A stretch of DNA of 64,000 nt from Eubacteriales bacterium (GCA_030536555.1 JAUNPU010000013.1:1-64000); one strand, 5' to 3'. Numbered from the stretch's first letter, positions 35,554 through 44,921 are shown. The notes: generated by a model not told the origin, from the letters alone. Translations and numbers: made by a program.

Positions 35554-35609
35554 GTTCTGTTCTTGCGCAGCCCCATTCCCTGGGCAGCTGCGCGCTCCTT
35601 TCTTATGTG

Positions 35610-35714
35610 TTACTGCTCTTTGCAGCTCCAGACTGTCTTTTATGTTATTGCTTTTCACAGGTCCAGACTGCTTTCTGTGTTACTGCTCCTCGCAGGTGCA
35701 GACTGTCTTTTTGT
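35610..35714. repeat. 35-bp tandem repeat at the transporter stop codon
   Basis: Three units begin at 35610, 35645 and 35680 (each TTAYTGCT...CAGACTG). The third unit is the end of the transporter gene, starting exactly at its stop codon; the other two are extra copies past it. Confidence 0.8.
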
Positions 35715-36939
35715 AATCCTTCAGCAGCCAGTCCTTGCCTTCTACCATACGTGCAATGATCATGGATGCGATGGTGTCACCGGATGCATTTAAGCAGGTT
35801 GCCGCCGGGTCTACCAGGAAGCCGATGGTCGCGATCAGCGGGAATGCTTCTCCCGGGAATCCGAACAGGCTGACGATCAGCATCTCGCCCACCAGACCGC
35901 CGCCCGGTGCGCCGGACAGCACGAATGCGCTCATAACAGCTACCGCAATCGCCATCAGGTAGGTATCCACCCCGGTAAAGGGCATCTGGAAAATACCGAA
36001 CAAAAATGCAATCTTGGTAATGGAGGACAGCACGGAACCGTCCATATGCATGGTTGCGCCCATAGGCAGTACAATGTTGCTGATGTCATCGGGAACACCG
36101 ATCTTCTGGCATGCTTCCATGTTCACCGGAAGGGTTGCCACGGAGCTCTGCGTTGCAAATGCAGTCACAGCCGGATTGAAAATATTCTGCACCATCTTCT
36201 TCACACCCAGCTTGCCGCCTGCGAAATATGCGTAAGCCGGGAAGAAAATCAGCACGTACACCAGACACATCGGGTAGTAGATCAGCATGGTACGACCGTA
36301 ATCACCGATCAGCTGCGGTCCGAACTCACCGACCAGATTCGCAAAGTATGCGCCCAGACCGATTGGAGCCAGCTTCATGATCATATCCACCATTTTCATG
36401 ATAATGGTATTTAAGTTGCACAGCAGATGTCCCACCGGGCTCTCCTCACCGCCGCACATGGACACTGCGATTCCGGACATGATTGCAAATACGATGATCG
36501 GCAGCATGTTCTGTCTGCTGAGCAGTCCGGTAAAGTCTGTTACGGTCAGGGTGCTGACGATCATTTCGCTGACGCTTGCGGTCTCACCCATCTCAGCCGC
36601 GGTCATCTCAATTGTCGTGTTTGCTGCCGGCGGCCAGACATTGACAACCACCAGCACCAGTGCAGCCGCGAACAAACCGGTCACCACAAAGGTCAGAACC
36701 AGACTTCCCAGAATCTTGCCCAGACGCTTCATGTTCAGCATGCTTCCCACCGCGTTGGTGATGGAAATAAATACCATCGGAACCACGATGGTGAACATCA
36801 GATTAATAAATATGTCGCCCAACGGTGCCAGCACCGTCGCCTTCTCTCCAAATACCACACCGATGATGGCACCGGTGATGATTCCTGCCAGTAAGATCAG
36901 CGGGAACTTGTAGCTGTCCCAGATTTTCTTTTTGTCCAT
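35680..36939 (-). CDS. Dicarboxylate/amino acid:cation symporter (DAACS)
   Basis: 419 residues with about eight or nine membrane segments and the two hairpin loops of the family (TQSSVATLPVNM Ser-rich motif; APGGGLVGEMLI). It would couple substrate uptake to Na+ or H+. The gene set suggests a sulfur amino acid such as cystine or cysteine, or serine/threonine, but family members vary. Third-from-promoter region of the operon; 3' end is in a tandem repeat. Confidence 0.88.
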   Translation of the reverse strand: MDKKKIWDSYKFPLILLAGIITGAIIGVVFGEKATVLAPLGDIFINLMFTIVVPMVFISITNAVGSMLNMKRLGKILGSLVLTFVVTGLFAAALVLVVVNVWPPAANTTIEMTAAEMGETASVSEMIVSTLTVTDFTGLLSRQNMLPIIVFAIMSGIAVSMCGGEESPVGHLLCNLNTIIMKMVDMIMKLAPIGLGAYFANLVGEFGPQLIGDYGRTMLIYYPMCLVYVLIFFPAYAYFAGGKLGVKKMVQNIFNPAVTAFATQSSVATLPVNMEACQKIGVPDDISNIVLPMGATMHMDGSVLSSITKIAFLFGIFQMPFTGVDTYLMAIAVAVMSAFVLSGAPGGGLVGEMLIVSLFGFPGEAFPLIATIGFLVDPAATCLNASGDTIASMIIARMVEGKDWLLKDYKKTVCTCEEQ

Positions 36940-36992
36940 TTTCCATTTTCCTCCAATACTTGTAATATCTGTGTTTCCTACGCTTCCTGCAT

Positions 36993-37046
36993 TGCCTGCA
37001 GTGCCGGTGCTTTCGGCATTTCCTGCGGTGCCAGTGCTTCCGGAAG
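36993..37046. repeat. 27-bp imperfect repeat between patB and the symporter
   Basis: Two units (36993-37019 and 37020-37046), each with CCTGCRGTGCCRGTGCTTYCGG. They fill most of the intercistronic gap. Confidence 0.6.
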
Positions 37047-37053
37047 CCTTTGC

Positions 37054-38223
37054 TTACAGTGCCTCAACTGCGTCCTTCAGCTGCTTTAATGCACGCTCCA
37101 GCGTCGCCCGCGGGCAGGCTGCATTCAGACGCATGAATCCGGACAGGCTGCGTCCGAAGGTATAGCCCTCGTTCAGACCAATCTTTGCCTTCGTAATCAT
37201 GAAGTCGCGAAGCTCCTCATTGTTCATTCCCAGTTCCCGGCAGTCCAGCCATACCAGATAAGTCGCATCCGGCACGTTCGGCTTGATCTGCGGAATATTT
37301 GCCTCACAATACTCCTTGATGAAGTCAAAGTTCCCGGAAATGTACTCCAGAAGCTGCTCCAGCCACTCCTCGCCCTCGCGGTATGCTGCCTCCATAGCCA
37401 CGGAGCTGAATGCGTTGTTGCGGTGAATATCCATGTTGCCCCAGAACTTATCAAACGCCTGCTTCATCTCCAGGTTCGGGAAGATGGTGGTGGACGCCTG
37501 CAGACCAGCCAGATTGAAGGTCTTGGTCACAGATACGCAGGTGATGATCTTCTCCGCAATCTCTTTGGAGAGCGTTGCCGTCGGCGTATGCTTCTTACCA
37601 TGGAAAATCAGGTCAGAATGAATCTCATCCGAGATCAGCAGTACATCATTTGCAATACAGATTTCCGCCATTTTCCGAAGCTCTTCCGGCTTCCAGACAA
37701 TTCCCAGCGGGTTGTGCGGGTTGCACAGCAGGAAGATCTTGCAGTCCTTCACCTTGCTCTCGAAATCTGCGAAATCGATTGTCCAGGTGCCGTCCTTCTC
37801 CACCAGCTGATTCTCCACAACCTGACGGTCCCATGCTTCCGTGATGTCATAGAACTCAGAATATACCGGAGTCTGGATCATAACCTTGTCACCCTCGTCG
37901 GTGAAAATCTTGATCAGTGCGGACATTGCCGGTACAACCCCCAGGCTCCAGCTCATCAGCGCCGCATCCGTCTCCCAGTTGTTGCGCTTCAGCTCCCACT
38001 CCTTCACCGCTTCAAAGTAGCTGTCCGGTCTGGAAGTGTAACCCCAGATACCCTCCTCTGCCTTTTTCACACAGGCATCGATAATCGGCTGTGCTGTCCG
38101 GAAGTCCATATCCGCAACCCAGAGCGGAATCACATCTGCCGTTCCGAATTTCTTCACCCTCTCGTCATACTTGGATGACCGGTTGCCGCTGCGGTCAATG
38201 ACTTCGTCAAAATTGTACTTCAT
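37054..38223 (-). CDS. patB: PatB/MalY-type C-S lyase (aminotransferase fold)
   Basis: 389 residues from ATG 38223; ATG 38235 has no room for a ribosome site. Fold-type I PLP enzyme with NPHNPLG (LLCNPHNPLGIVW), ISDEIHSDLIFHG and the PLP Lys in SVTKTFNLAG. Family members cleave cystathionine, cysteine or other C-S bonds to thiols, pyruvate and ammonia. First gene of the sigma-54 operon. Confidence 0.92.
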   Translation of the reverse strand: MKYNFDEVIDRSGNRSSKYDERVKKFGTADVIPLWVADMDFRTAQPIIDACVKKAEEGIWGYTSRPDSYFEAVKEWELKRNNWETDAALMSWSLGVVPAMSALIKIFTDEGDKVMIQTPVYSEFYDITEAWDRQVVENQLVEKDGTWTIDFADFESKVKDCKIFLLCNPHNPLGIVWKPEELRKMAEICIANDVLLISDEIHSDLIFHGKKHTPTATLSKEIAEKIITCVSVTKTFNLAGLQASTTIFPNLEMKQAFDKFWGNMDIHRNNAFSSVAMEAAYREGEEWLEQLLEYISGNFDFIKEYCEANIPQIKPNVPDATYLVWLDCRELGMNNEELRDFMITKAKIGLNEGYTFGRSLSGFMRLNAACPRATLERALKQLKDAVEAL

Positions 38224-38270
38224 TTGATGTACCATCCTTTCTTTGCTGGCTTGCTGTTTTTGTTGCCTTT

Positions 38271-38345
38271 GTTGGCTCGTCGCCTTCGCTGCCTTCGTTG
38301 GCTCGTCGCCCTGTTGCCTTTGTTGGTTCGTCGCCTTTGTTACTG
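38271..38345. repeat. 25/26-bp tandem repeat in the patB leader
   Basis: Three units start GTTGGCTCGTCGCC (38271), GTTGGCTCGTCGCC (38297) and GTTGGTTCGTCGCC (38322). They lie in the transcribed leader between the sigma-54 promoter and the patB start. Confidence 0.75.
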
Positions 38346-38371
38346 TATCTATCGCTTATGTCTTTATATAC

Positions 38372-38388
38372 AGCAAGTGCCATGCCAA
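38372..38388 (-). promoter_or_regulatory. Sigma-54 (-24/-12) promoter for the patB operon
   Basis: Minus strand reads TTGGCATGGCACTTGCT: TGGCAT (-24), five bases, TTGCT (-12), with correct spacing. Transcription would start near 38360 and give a leader of about 140 bases. rpoN and a sigma-54 activator flank the operon, which supports the call. Confidence 0.85.
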
Positions 38389-38475
38389 CTTTTTAAAATA
38401 TAAGGAATTTTTACTTTTTATGAGGAAATTTTTTGAAATGTGAAGATTTTCAAGTATTTCAAACGAGATTCATTC

Positions 38476-38590
38476 TGAATATTGGAATATAAATGAATGA
38501 TATAGGCTGATTTAAATTGGAATAATTGGTTTAATTGGACCATATGGTTTATATCTGAGTTTTAATTGGTCTAATTGGTTTATTTGGCTC
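38476..38590. promoter_or_regulatory. AATTGG repeat cluster, candidate activator site
   Basis: At least six TTGG-centred copies (AAATTGG, AATAATTGG, TTTAATTGG, TTAATTGGTCT, TAATTGGTTT, ATTTGG) spaced mostly 9-10 bases, 90-200 bases upstream of the -24 element, where sigma-54 activators usually bind. Confidence 0.5.
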
Positions 38591-38709
38591 ATCCGGAAAG
38601 TTACATACATTTATCTCTCCAGTCACACCCGTCTGGCGGCTGCCTTTTTATGCTCCATCTCACCTTTTCCTGTTTTAAACTACCCTTTTTAAATTAACAT
38701 ATAGCGGAA

Positions 38710-38975
38710 TTTGGACAATTTTAGGCGATATTTCAAAAAATTATCCAATTTCACCTGGTCAACCGACCTAATCCCGCATTTTATTCCATCTTTTGGATAA
38801 TTAAGAAGCAAATCAGCCTTTCCATGTCCAAAATCTCGGGAATTTTGGACATGAGACAGCTATAAAGCCAAATAATTATCCAAAATCCCCTGTAAAATGC
38901 TTTTTAAGGCGTATTTATGGCAAAAAAGCGCTGCCTTTGGACAATTTTTCTCGAAAATCAAAGTAATTATCCAAA
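38710..38975. repeat. Phased inverted-pair array, copy 2
   Basis: Non-coding, between patB leader region and activator gene. Four inverted pairs TTTGGAYAA-N22/23-TTRTCCAAA at 38710/38741, 38792/38824, 38844/38876 and 38936/38967 (two sites vary at the ends). Gaps are 42, 11 and 51 bases, against 42, 11 and 42 in copy 1. Site centres are 31, 51, 32, 20, 32, 60 and 31 bases apart. At the centre CATGTCCAAAAT and ATTTTGGACATG form a perfect 12-bp hairpin whose bases differ from copy 1 in a matched way. Flanks carry TTAACATA (left) and TATGTTAA (right). Outside the repeats the two copies share little sequence. Confidence 0.88.
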
Positions 38976-39090
38976 ATAGTTTTATGTTAACTTGTTTCAG
39001 TTACATGCAACATGCTTCCCCGGCGCACAGGCAGCTTACTTCCCCCGCATACAGCCCGCACGCTGCTTTCGCCGCATATGAACTGCGCAG

Positions 39091-41349
39091 CTATTTTGAT
39101 ATATGCTCCTCCCAGCAAGCTCTTCCTTCCGGCGTGATCCGGCTCCCGCCTCTGCCTCGACCGGTCACAACAAAACCCTGGTCCGCCATCTCTTTCAGGC
39201 AGTCCCGAATCTGCTTCTGGGATATGGGGAGCTTTTGTTCTCTTGCCGTCTGATGCAGCTTCTCGCGTCCGGTAAAGCTTCCCCTCTCTGATGCCAGATA
39301 AAGCTGCTCCATAGTAAACCAATAGGGATGCACCGATGATTTACCTCCATATGATCCAGCATACGAGCCAGTCCCACGCAAGCCGACATCACACAAGCTG
39401 CTATCACGCAAGCCACCTCCGCGCAAGTCCTCTCCAGACAAGCCACCTCCACGCAAGTCACCCGCACGCAAATCACTCTCACCCAAGTCTTTTCCACGCA
39501 AGCCCTCTCCAGACAGGTCCTCTCCACGCTGCCCCTCTCCAGACAGCCCATCTCCACCTGCCTTCCCCGGTCTCCGCATCCCCATGCCAGCTCTCGCCCG
39601 CATCATGGTCGGCGGCAGGTCTGCCAGTTCCACCACCTGCTTGCCGGTGTAATTAAAATATTCCGCCGCATTGTGCAGCTCCCGGATATTGCCGGGCCAG
39701 GAATAGCGCAGAAGAAAGTCCTTCGTCTCCTCCGAGATCTCAAAGCTTCCGTTCAGCTCCTGCTTAAATCGCTCCATCAGCAGAAAGATATCCTGCCCCC
39801 GGTCTCTCAGGGGCGGAAGCACCACCGTCAGGGCGTTCAGCCGGTAGTACAGATCCCGGCGGAAGCTTCCGTCCTCCACCTTTTCCTCCAGAGATTCGTT
39901 GGTCGCCGCCACCACCCGCACGTCCACCCGGACAATGCTGCTGCCGCCGACCCGCATGACCTCGCCCTCCTGCAGCACGCGGAGAAGCTTCACCTGCATG
40001 GACAGGCTCATGCCCTCCACCTCGTCCAGAAACAGGGTTCCCTTATGAGCAAATTCAAAAAGTCCGGGCCGTCCGCCCTTCTTTGCGCCAGTAAACGCCC
40101 CCTCCTCATAGCCGAACAGCTCACTCTCCAGCAGATTTTCCGGCATTGCCGCCACATTGATTGCAATAAACGGACCATTCGCCCGCCGGGATGCCTGATG
40201 AACCGCATGAGCCATCAGCTCCTTGCCTGTTCCCGTCTCGCCGACGATCAGAACCGGACTTTCCGTAGCTGCCATCCGCGCCAGAATTTCCTTGGTGTGA
40301 CAAATGGCTGCGGACTCACCGACCACATCGTCAAAGGTATACCTGGCATAATGCCCCTTCTGCAGAAGCTGGCTGCGCAGCTCATTCTGCTTCGTCTCCA
40401 TCTCATTGAACCGCTGCAGCTTGGCAAAAGCGCCGATGCACTCCTGCTTGCGCATAACCGGGCTGACAGAAATGGAAATATTGCTCCCAAACAGCTTGGT
40501 CACCCGTGCCTGCACCTCTTCCTTCTCCTTCAACGCCCTGGAAAATGGAATATACGGAAATACCTCCTCGCTTCGCTTTCCCATCACAAGCCCCTCGGAT
40601 ACCTTTGCAATCTGGCACGCCTTTTTATTGCAGGCAAACACCTCACCCTTCTCATTGACGCCGATCAGTCCCTCATCCAGAATCTCCATCAGGATGTGGA
40701 ACTGGCTTTCCAGCTTCATGGACCGGGCAAACATCTGATCAAAACTGTAGTTATTGGTGGCAATGGACTTAAAATAATCCTGAAATTTCTCTGTCTCCAG
40801 CAGCTCCTCCAGCCCAAGCCGCAATGCAATCTCAATCATCATTCCCGATGTGCAGGAGCGATGTCCCGTGTCAATAACCGTCTTCACCGAATCCGGCACA
40901 TACCGCATTTCCCCCGGTGTCACAGCAAAGTCCACCGGCTCCGTCAGCTGCGCACCCGGAAAATAAGGGATGAATTTCAAATGATTCACCCCCAGCGCCG
41001 CCAGCTGCGCAATCGCCTCCCGCGCCATAGCCTGCGTTACATTGACGAACAGCACCGCCGTTCCTTTTGGAATTTCCCAAAGCTGCTCCAGGGTACTCCA
41101 GCGAAATGACACCTCAATCGACATGGTCTCGCTGTCGATGGGAACGTGGCGCGCCACCTCCTCCGCAGAACCGTATGCATCTGTGGAGATGACAAACAGG
41201 TCCGCCCGCGGCAGCTTTCCCGTGGCAGACCCATCACGGACGCTGTAGCCCACCACCTCCGCATAATCACCAAACAGGCTCTCCACTTCATTTTTGTAGG
41301 CTGCCCCCGCCATTGGATCCAAAGCCACCACTGCAATCGTTTTTCTCAT
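39091..41349 (-). CDS. Sigma-54-dependent transcriptional activator
   Basis: 752 residues from ATG 41349. Sensor region ~1-200 (starts [14 protein letters not shown]), PAS domain ~215-310 ([22 protein letters not shown]), AAA+ domain with Walker A GETGTGKE (370-377), GAFTGA loop at 417-422 and Walker B FLDEVEGM, then a linker and a winged-helix-like DNA-binding region (~675-750) rather than the usual Fis helix pair. The linker at 600-659 is a 12-unit pentapeptide repeat (xDLxG). It faces the patB operon and is its likely activator, perhaps sensing cysteine or a related metabolite. Confidence 0.93.
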   Translation of the reverse strand: MRKTIAVVALDPMAGAAYKNEVESLFGDYAEVVGYSVRDGSATGKLPRADLFVISTDAYGSAEEVARHVPIDSETMSIEVSFRWSTLEQLWEIPKGTAVLFVNVTQAMAREAIAQLAALGVNHLKFIPYFPGAQLTEPVDFAVTPGEMRYVPDSVKTVIDTGHRSCTSGMMIEIALRLGLEELLETEKFQDYFKSIATNNYSFDQMFARSMKLESQFHILMEILDEGLIGVNEKGEVFACNKKACQIAKVSEGLVMGKRSEEVFPYIPFSRALKEKEEVQARVTKLFGSNISISVSPVMRKQECIGAFAKLQRFNEMETKQNELRSQLLQKGHYARYTFDDVVGESAAICHTKEILARMAATESPVLIVGETGTGKELMAHAVHQASRRANGPFIAINVAAMPENLLESELFGYEEGAFTGAKKGGRPGLFEFAHKGTLFLDEVEGMSLSMQVKLLRVLQEGEVMRVGGSSIVRVDVRVVAATNESLEEKVEDGSFRRDLYYRLNALTVVLPPLRDRGQDIFLLMERFKQELNGSFEISEETKDFLLRYSWPGNIRELHNAAEYFNYTGKQVVELADLPPTMMRARAGMGMRRPGKAGGDGLSGEGQRGEDLSGEGLRGKDLGESDLRAGDLRGGGLSGEDLRGGGLRDSSLCDVGLRGTGSYAGSYGGKSSVHPYWFTMEQLYLASERGSFTGREKLHQTAREQKLPISQKQIRDCLKEMADQGFVVTGRGRGGSRITPEGRACWEEHISK
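39373..39552. repeat. 15-bp tandem repeat coding xDLxG pentapeptides
   Basis: Twelve 15-base units in the activator linker; a frequent form is ACGCAAGCCACCTCC. Read in frame they give [25 protein letters not shown] and similar, close to A(D/N)LxG pentapeptide repeats. Confidence 0.85.
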
Positions 41350-41487
41350 ACGCTGTTCTTCTCCCGTAACTGTCCTGTCGCCCTGCACACCTGCTGCACC
41401 AACTGCAGAATTGCTGCAAGGCACACCCTCTGCTTATCTAGGAGTATATCCGCCATATCTGCAAATGTCAATCGCCGACAATATACC

Positions 41488-42180
41488 TCAAATCTGCTTT
41501 CCGCCCCGCCCGAACCTCTTTTTCTTAAAAAACGGCAGTTTCGTGGCGGCCGCCTCCGCTTTGCCCTTGCTCTCCTTCTGACAGGCACGCAGCGTCTCGT
41601 CCAGCATCTTGAACCGTTCCTCCTCCCGCTCATCGCTGATCCGCATCATGTACTCCAGCTCCTGCACCACCCGGTCATTGACCTGACGGCTGATTTCCTC
41701 GCTCATCTGCTCGCTGCTCTGCTTCATAGCCTGTCCCATGGCATTGCCGATAATATGATTCATCAGCTCCTGAAACTGCTCCATTTTCTCCTGATTGACG
41801 CTGACTGCACCACTCTCCTTCTTCTGCACCATTCTCAGTTTTGTCTCACCTTCCATTGCTTCCCCCGCGCTTCCTTCTTTTAAGATATTTTCTTTTAAAA
41901 TATTAACTGCATGCTGCTCAAGCAGCTCGTCCGGATCCGCTTCCCCGTCTCCTTCAAGCATTTTCTTAAGCACCTGCTCGATTGCCTTCAACTGATACCC
42001 CTTCTCCTTCAGTTCCTTTATCTTCTGAAACAAGCGGATATGTAGCTCGTTGTAATACCGGTGGCTTTTTCCGTTCCGCGGTATGTCCAGCTGCAGCTCG
42101 TCCTCCCAGTATCGGAGCACGTGGGATTCCACGCCAACCAGCTTGCCCGCCTCCGATATGGAATAATGTGTCTCGTCCAT
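41488..42180 (-). CDS. MerR family regulator
   Basis: 230 residues. N-terminal winged HTH (HYSISEAGKLVGVESHVLRYWEDEL, residues 4-30, then IPRNGKSHRYYNELHIRLF). A coiled-coil region and a Lys/Arg-rich C-terminus ending FFKKKRFGRGGKQI follow. MerR proteins with this C-terminus are common in Lachnospiraceae and not tied to a metal. AGGAGCGAAAAAA precedes the ATG. Confidence 0.85.
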   Translation of the reverse strand: MDETHYSISEAGKLVGVESHVLRYWEDELQLDIPRNGKSHRYYNELHIRLFQKIKELKEKGYQLKAIEQVLKKMLEGDGEADPDELLEQHAVNILKENILKEGSAGEAMEGETKLRMVQKKESGAVSVNQEKMEQFQELMNHIIGNAMGQAMKQSSEQMSEEISRQVNDRVVQELEYMMRISDEREEERFKMLDETLRACQKESKGKAEAAATKLPFFKKKRFGRGGKQI

Positions 42181-42392
42181 TTTTTTCGCTCCTTATGTTT
42201 CTCAATCTTACTTATATAGTATGAGAGGGATATGAGAATTATGCTTAAGGGTGGAGAAATTTTAAATACTGCCTTTACATTTCCGATTCGGACATGGTAT
42301 ACTGATAGCATCTCGTGGGATTCCATTCCCGTGACATTTGGTCGTGTCGACCATGCCGATATTTTTCTATTTTCATATCAAGGAGGTATTCT

Positions 42393-43478
42393 ATGAATTC
42401 TAACACGAATCCGAATCAACAGCTTTCCCTGCAAAATGCAACAACCGATATCAGTCAATGGCTTTCGCAAAATCAGGACATTTTTGGACATTCCCTGCCC
42501 CGTGATGTGGTGCTGCTCCATTTGCAGCAGGATCCAACCACTTACCAGGCATTTCTGAAGCTGTCCGATACGCTGAAAGAGGAATTTCTTTCCTTCTGTA
42601 TGGGTGTGCAGGGACTTCACATCACCTATGACCCGGTCTTCAAGCAGATTTTCCACCCGGAAGCCCACCCGGAACGGCTGGAAGAATTCCTAAGTCTTTG
42701 TCTCAAAGAGAAGCTGAAAATTCTTCAGGTACTCCCCAATGATTCTCAACGCTTAACAGAGGAAGGCTCTCTTCTCATCATGGATATTCTGGTGCGGCTG
42801 GCTTCAGGCGCTCTCGTCAACATCGAAATTCAGCGAATTGGCTATCTCTTCCCCGGCGCACGATGCGCCTGTTACTCCAGCGATCTGGTCATGCGCCAAT
42901 ATTCACAGATTCGAGAGCAGAAACGACGCGAAAATCGCAGGTTCTCGTACAAAGACATCAAACGAGTCTACACAATCGTATTAATTCAGAACAGTTCAAA
43001 GGAGTTCCACGATCTGCCTGAGCATTATCTGCATCACGGTCAACAGGTCTTCGATACCGGTCTGCAGTTGGATATGCTGCAGCAATATTTGATGATTCCC
43101 CTTGACATCTTCCGGCAAACACGTCAAAATATAAGTAGTAAACTGGATGCATGGCTATACTTCATCACTTCTGACTCTCCGGAAGATATCCGAAAAGTGA
43201 TTGAAGCATACCCTGAATTCAAGGAACTGTATCGTGAAGTTTTTCAATTTCGTTATCAGATGAAGGAGTTGGTAAGTATGTTTTCAGAAGCGCTGCGCAT
43301 GTTGGATGCTGATACTGCACAATATATGATTGAGATTCAGCAGGATGAGATTAAGGAAAATCAGAGAATTATGGCAGAGGACCGGAAAACCATTGCCGAG
43401 AATCAGAAAACCATTGCCGACCAGCAGCAGGAGATTAATCGTCTGAAAGCTTTATTAGTAGCGAAAGAAGCCAAATAA
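42393..43478 (+). CDS. PD-(D/E)XK nuclease family transposase (Rpn-like)
   Basis: 361 residues from ATG 42393, with AAGGAGGTATTCT just upstream. YDPVFKQIF, LIMDILVRLASGALVNIEIQ (Asp and Glu-x-Gln of the PD-(D/E)XK core) and the YTIVLIQNSSK segment are typical of this family, called Rpn or PDDEXK_2. The C-terminus is a coiled coil with repeats (ENQRIMAEDRKTIAENQKTI). E. coli Rpn proteins are DNases that raise recombination; some are defence proteins. Multiple copies per genome are usual. Confidence 0.9.
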   Translation: MNSNTNPNQQLSLQNATTDISQWLSQNQDIFGHSLPRDVVLLHLQQDPTTYQAFLKLSDTLKEEFLSFCMGVQGLHITYDPVFKQIFHPEAHPERLEEFLSLCLKEKLKILQVLPNDSQRLTEEGSLLIMDILVRLASGALVNIEIQRIGYLFPGARCACYSSDLVMRQYSQIREQKRRENRRFSYKDIKRVYTIVLIQNSSKEFHDLPEHYLHHGQQVFDTGLQLDMLQQYLMIPLDIFRQTRQNISSKLDAWLYFITSDSPEDIRKVIEAYPEFKELYREVFQFRYQMKELVSMFSEALRMLDADTAQYMIEIQQDEIKENQRIMAEDRKTIAENQKTIADQQQEINRLKALLVAKEAK

Positions 43479-43516
43479 TCTGTCTCAGCGAGGAGGCTTT
43501 CACCCCATAAAATGAA

Positions 43517-43570
43517 AGGCAGCAGAAGCCCGAAAGACAGGTAAGCTTATCTTTCATGCTCCTGCTGCCT
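43517..43570. terminator. Hairpin between convergent genes
   Basis: AGGCAGCAG (43517 on) pairs with CTGCTGCCT (to 43570); the loop is long. Lies between the converging nuclease and dnaB genes. Confidence 0.45.
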
Positions 43571-43586
43571 CTTCTTCTGCCCGGCT

Positions 43587-44921
43587 CTACTTGGCCAAAT
43601 TTACGAACTTCGTAAATTCAGGCTGCCAGAGCAGATTGACCGTACCGATCGGACCGTTACGCTGCTTGGCGATGATTACCTCAGCGATATTCGGTGTATC
43701 GGTATCTTTGTTATAATAATCATCTCGATAAAGGAACATTACCACGTCAGCGTCCTGCTCGATGGCTCCGGACTCACGCAGGTCGGACAGCATCGGGCGG
43801 TGGTCGGTACGGGTCTCGCAGGCACGGCTTAACTGGGACAGCGCCACCACCGGCGCATTCATCTCCCTGGCCAGAGCCTTCAGGGAACGGGAGATCTCGG
43901 AGATCTCCTGCTGGCGGTTGTCGCTGTTCTTGCCGCCGCTGCCGGACATCAGCTGCAGGTAGTCGATGATGACCATGCTGAGTCCGTGTTCCAGCTTCAT
44001 CTTTCTGCACTTGGAGCGCAGCTCCGTGATGGATATGCCCGGGGTATCATCGATGACCAGCTTGGAATTGCCGATGACACCGATACCCTCCACAATCGCG
44101 TCCCAGTCGGAGTCGGTCAGATTGCCGGTACGCAGCTTCTGGGAATCTACATTGGACTCCATGGCAAGCATACGGTTGACCAGCTGCTCCTTGGACATCT
44201 CCAGACTAAAGATCATGCAGGGAAGCCCCTTGCGGACTGCCACATGGTCTACCAGGTTCAGGACAAATGCCGTCTTGCCCATGGACGGACGCGCCGCAAT
44301 CAGCACAAAATCCGAAGGCTGCATACCGGAGGTCTTGTAATCCAGATCGATAAATCCCGTAGGCACACCGGTTACGGTGCCCTGGGTCTTGGATGCGGTC
44401 TCGATCTTCTCCAGAACATTAAGCGCCACCTGGCGAATCGGCACAAAGTCACCGGAGCTGCGGCTCTGAAGCAGGTCAAATACCGACTTCTCCGTCTGAG
44501 CCAGAATCTGCTCCAGAGGCTCCTTGCCCACATAGCAGGTGTTGGCAATCTCTTCATTCACCTTGATCAGCCGCCGAAGCACCGCCTTCTCCCGCACAAT
44601 ATTGGCATAGGACTTCACATTGGCTGAGGTCGGCACGATGGTAAGGATGTCGCGCACGAAGTCCAGACTGCTGACCTCCGGAGGCACATCCTTCTCCTTC
44701 AGGCGGTTCTGAAGGGTAACCAGGTCTACCGGCTTGCCTTCATTGAACAGCTCCACCATGGCCTCGTACATGATGCCATACTGGTTCTGATAGAAATCCG
44801 CTGCCGTGACGATCTCGGAGGCGGCAATGATTGCCTCCTTGTCCATCAGCATGGAACCGATCACCGACTGCTCCGCCTCAATACTGTGGGGAAGCACCCG
44901 CTTCATCAAAGCTTCTTCCAT
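43587..44921 (-). CDS. dnaB: Replicative DNA helicase DnaB
   Basis: 444 residues. N-terminal domain (LPHSIEAEQSVIGSMLMD), Walker A ARPSMGKTA, Walker B VIIDYLQLM and the C-terminal RecA-like fold. It unwinds DNA at the fork as a hexamer. The gene order dnaB-rplI-gdpP is the usual Firmicute one. AGGAGATTATT precedes the ATG. Confidence 0.97.
   Translation of the reverse strand: MEEALMKRVLPHSIEAEQSVIGSMLMDKEAIIAASEIVTAADFYQNQYGIMYEAMVELFNEGKPVDLVTLQNRLKEKDVPPEVSSLDFVRDILTIVPTSANVKSYANIVREKAVLRRLIKVNEEIANTCYVGKEPLEQILAQTEKSVFDLLQSRSSGDFVPIRQVALNVLEKIETASKTQGTVTGVPTGFIDLDYKTSGMQPSDFVLIAARPSMGKTAFVLNLVDHVAVRKGLPCMIFSLEMSKEQLVNRMLAMESNVDSQKLRTGNLTDSDWDAIVEGIGVIGNSKLVIDDTPGISITELRSKCRKMKLEHGLSMVIIDYLQLMSGSGGKNSDNRQQEISEISRSLKALAREMNAPVVALSQLSRACETRTDHRPMLSDLRESGAIEQDADVVMFLYRDDYYNKDTDTPNIAEVIIAKQRNGPIGTVNLLWQPEFTKFVNLAK

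Noticed and set aside
38710-38975. CRISPR array
   Set aside because: Sites are inverted pairs of 9 bp with a fixed uneven gap pattern, not direct repeats of 25-40 bp with unique spacers; no cas genes are present.
42393-43478. Active insertion sequence
   Set aside because: The PD-(D/E)XK family is named transposase in databases, but no terminal inverted repeats or target duplications were found around it.
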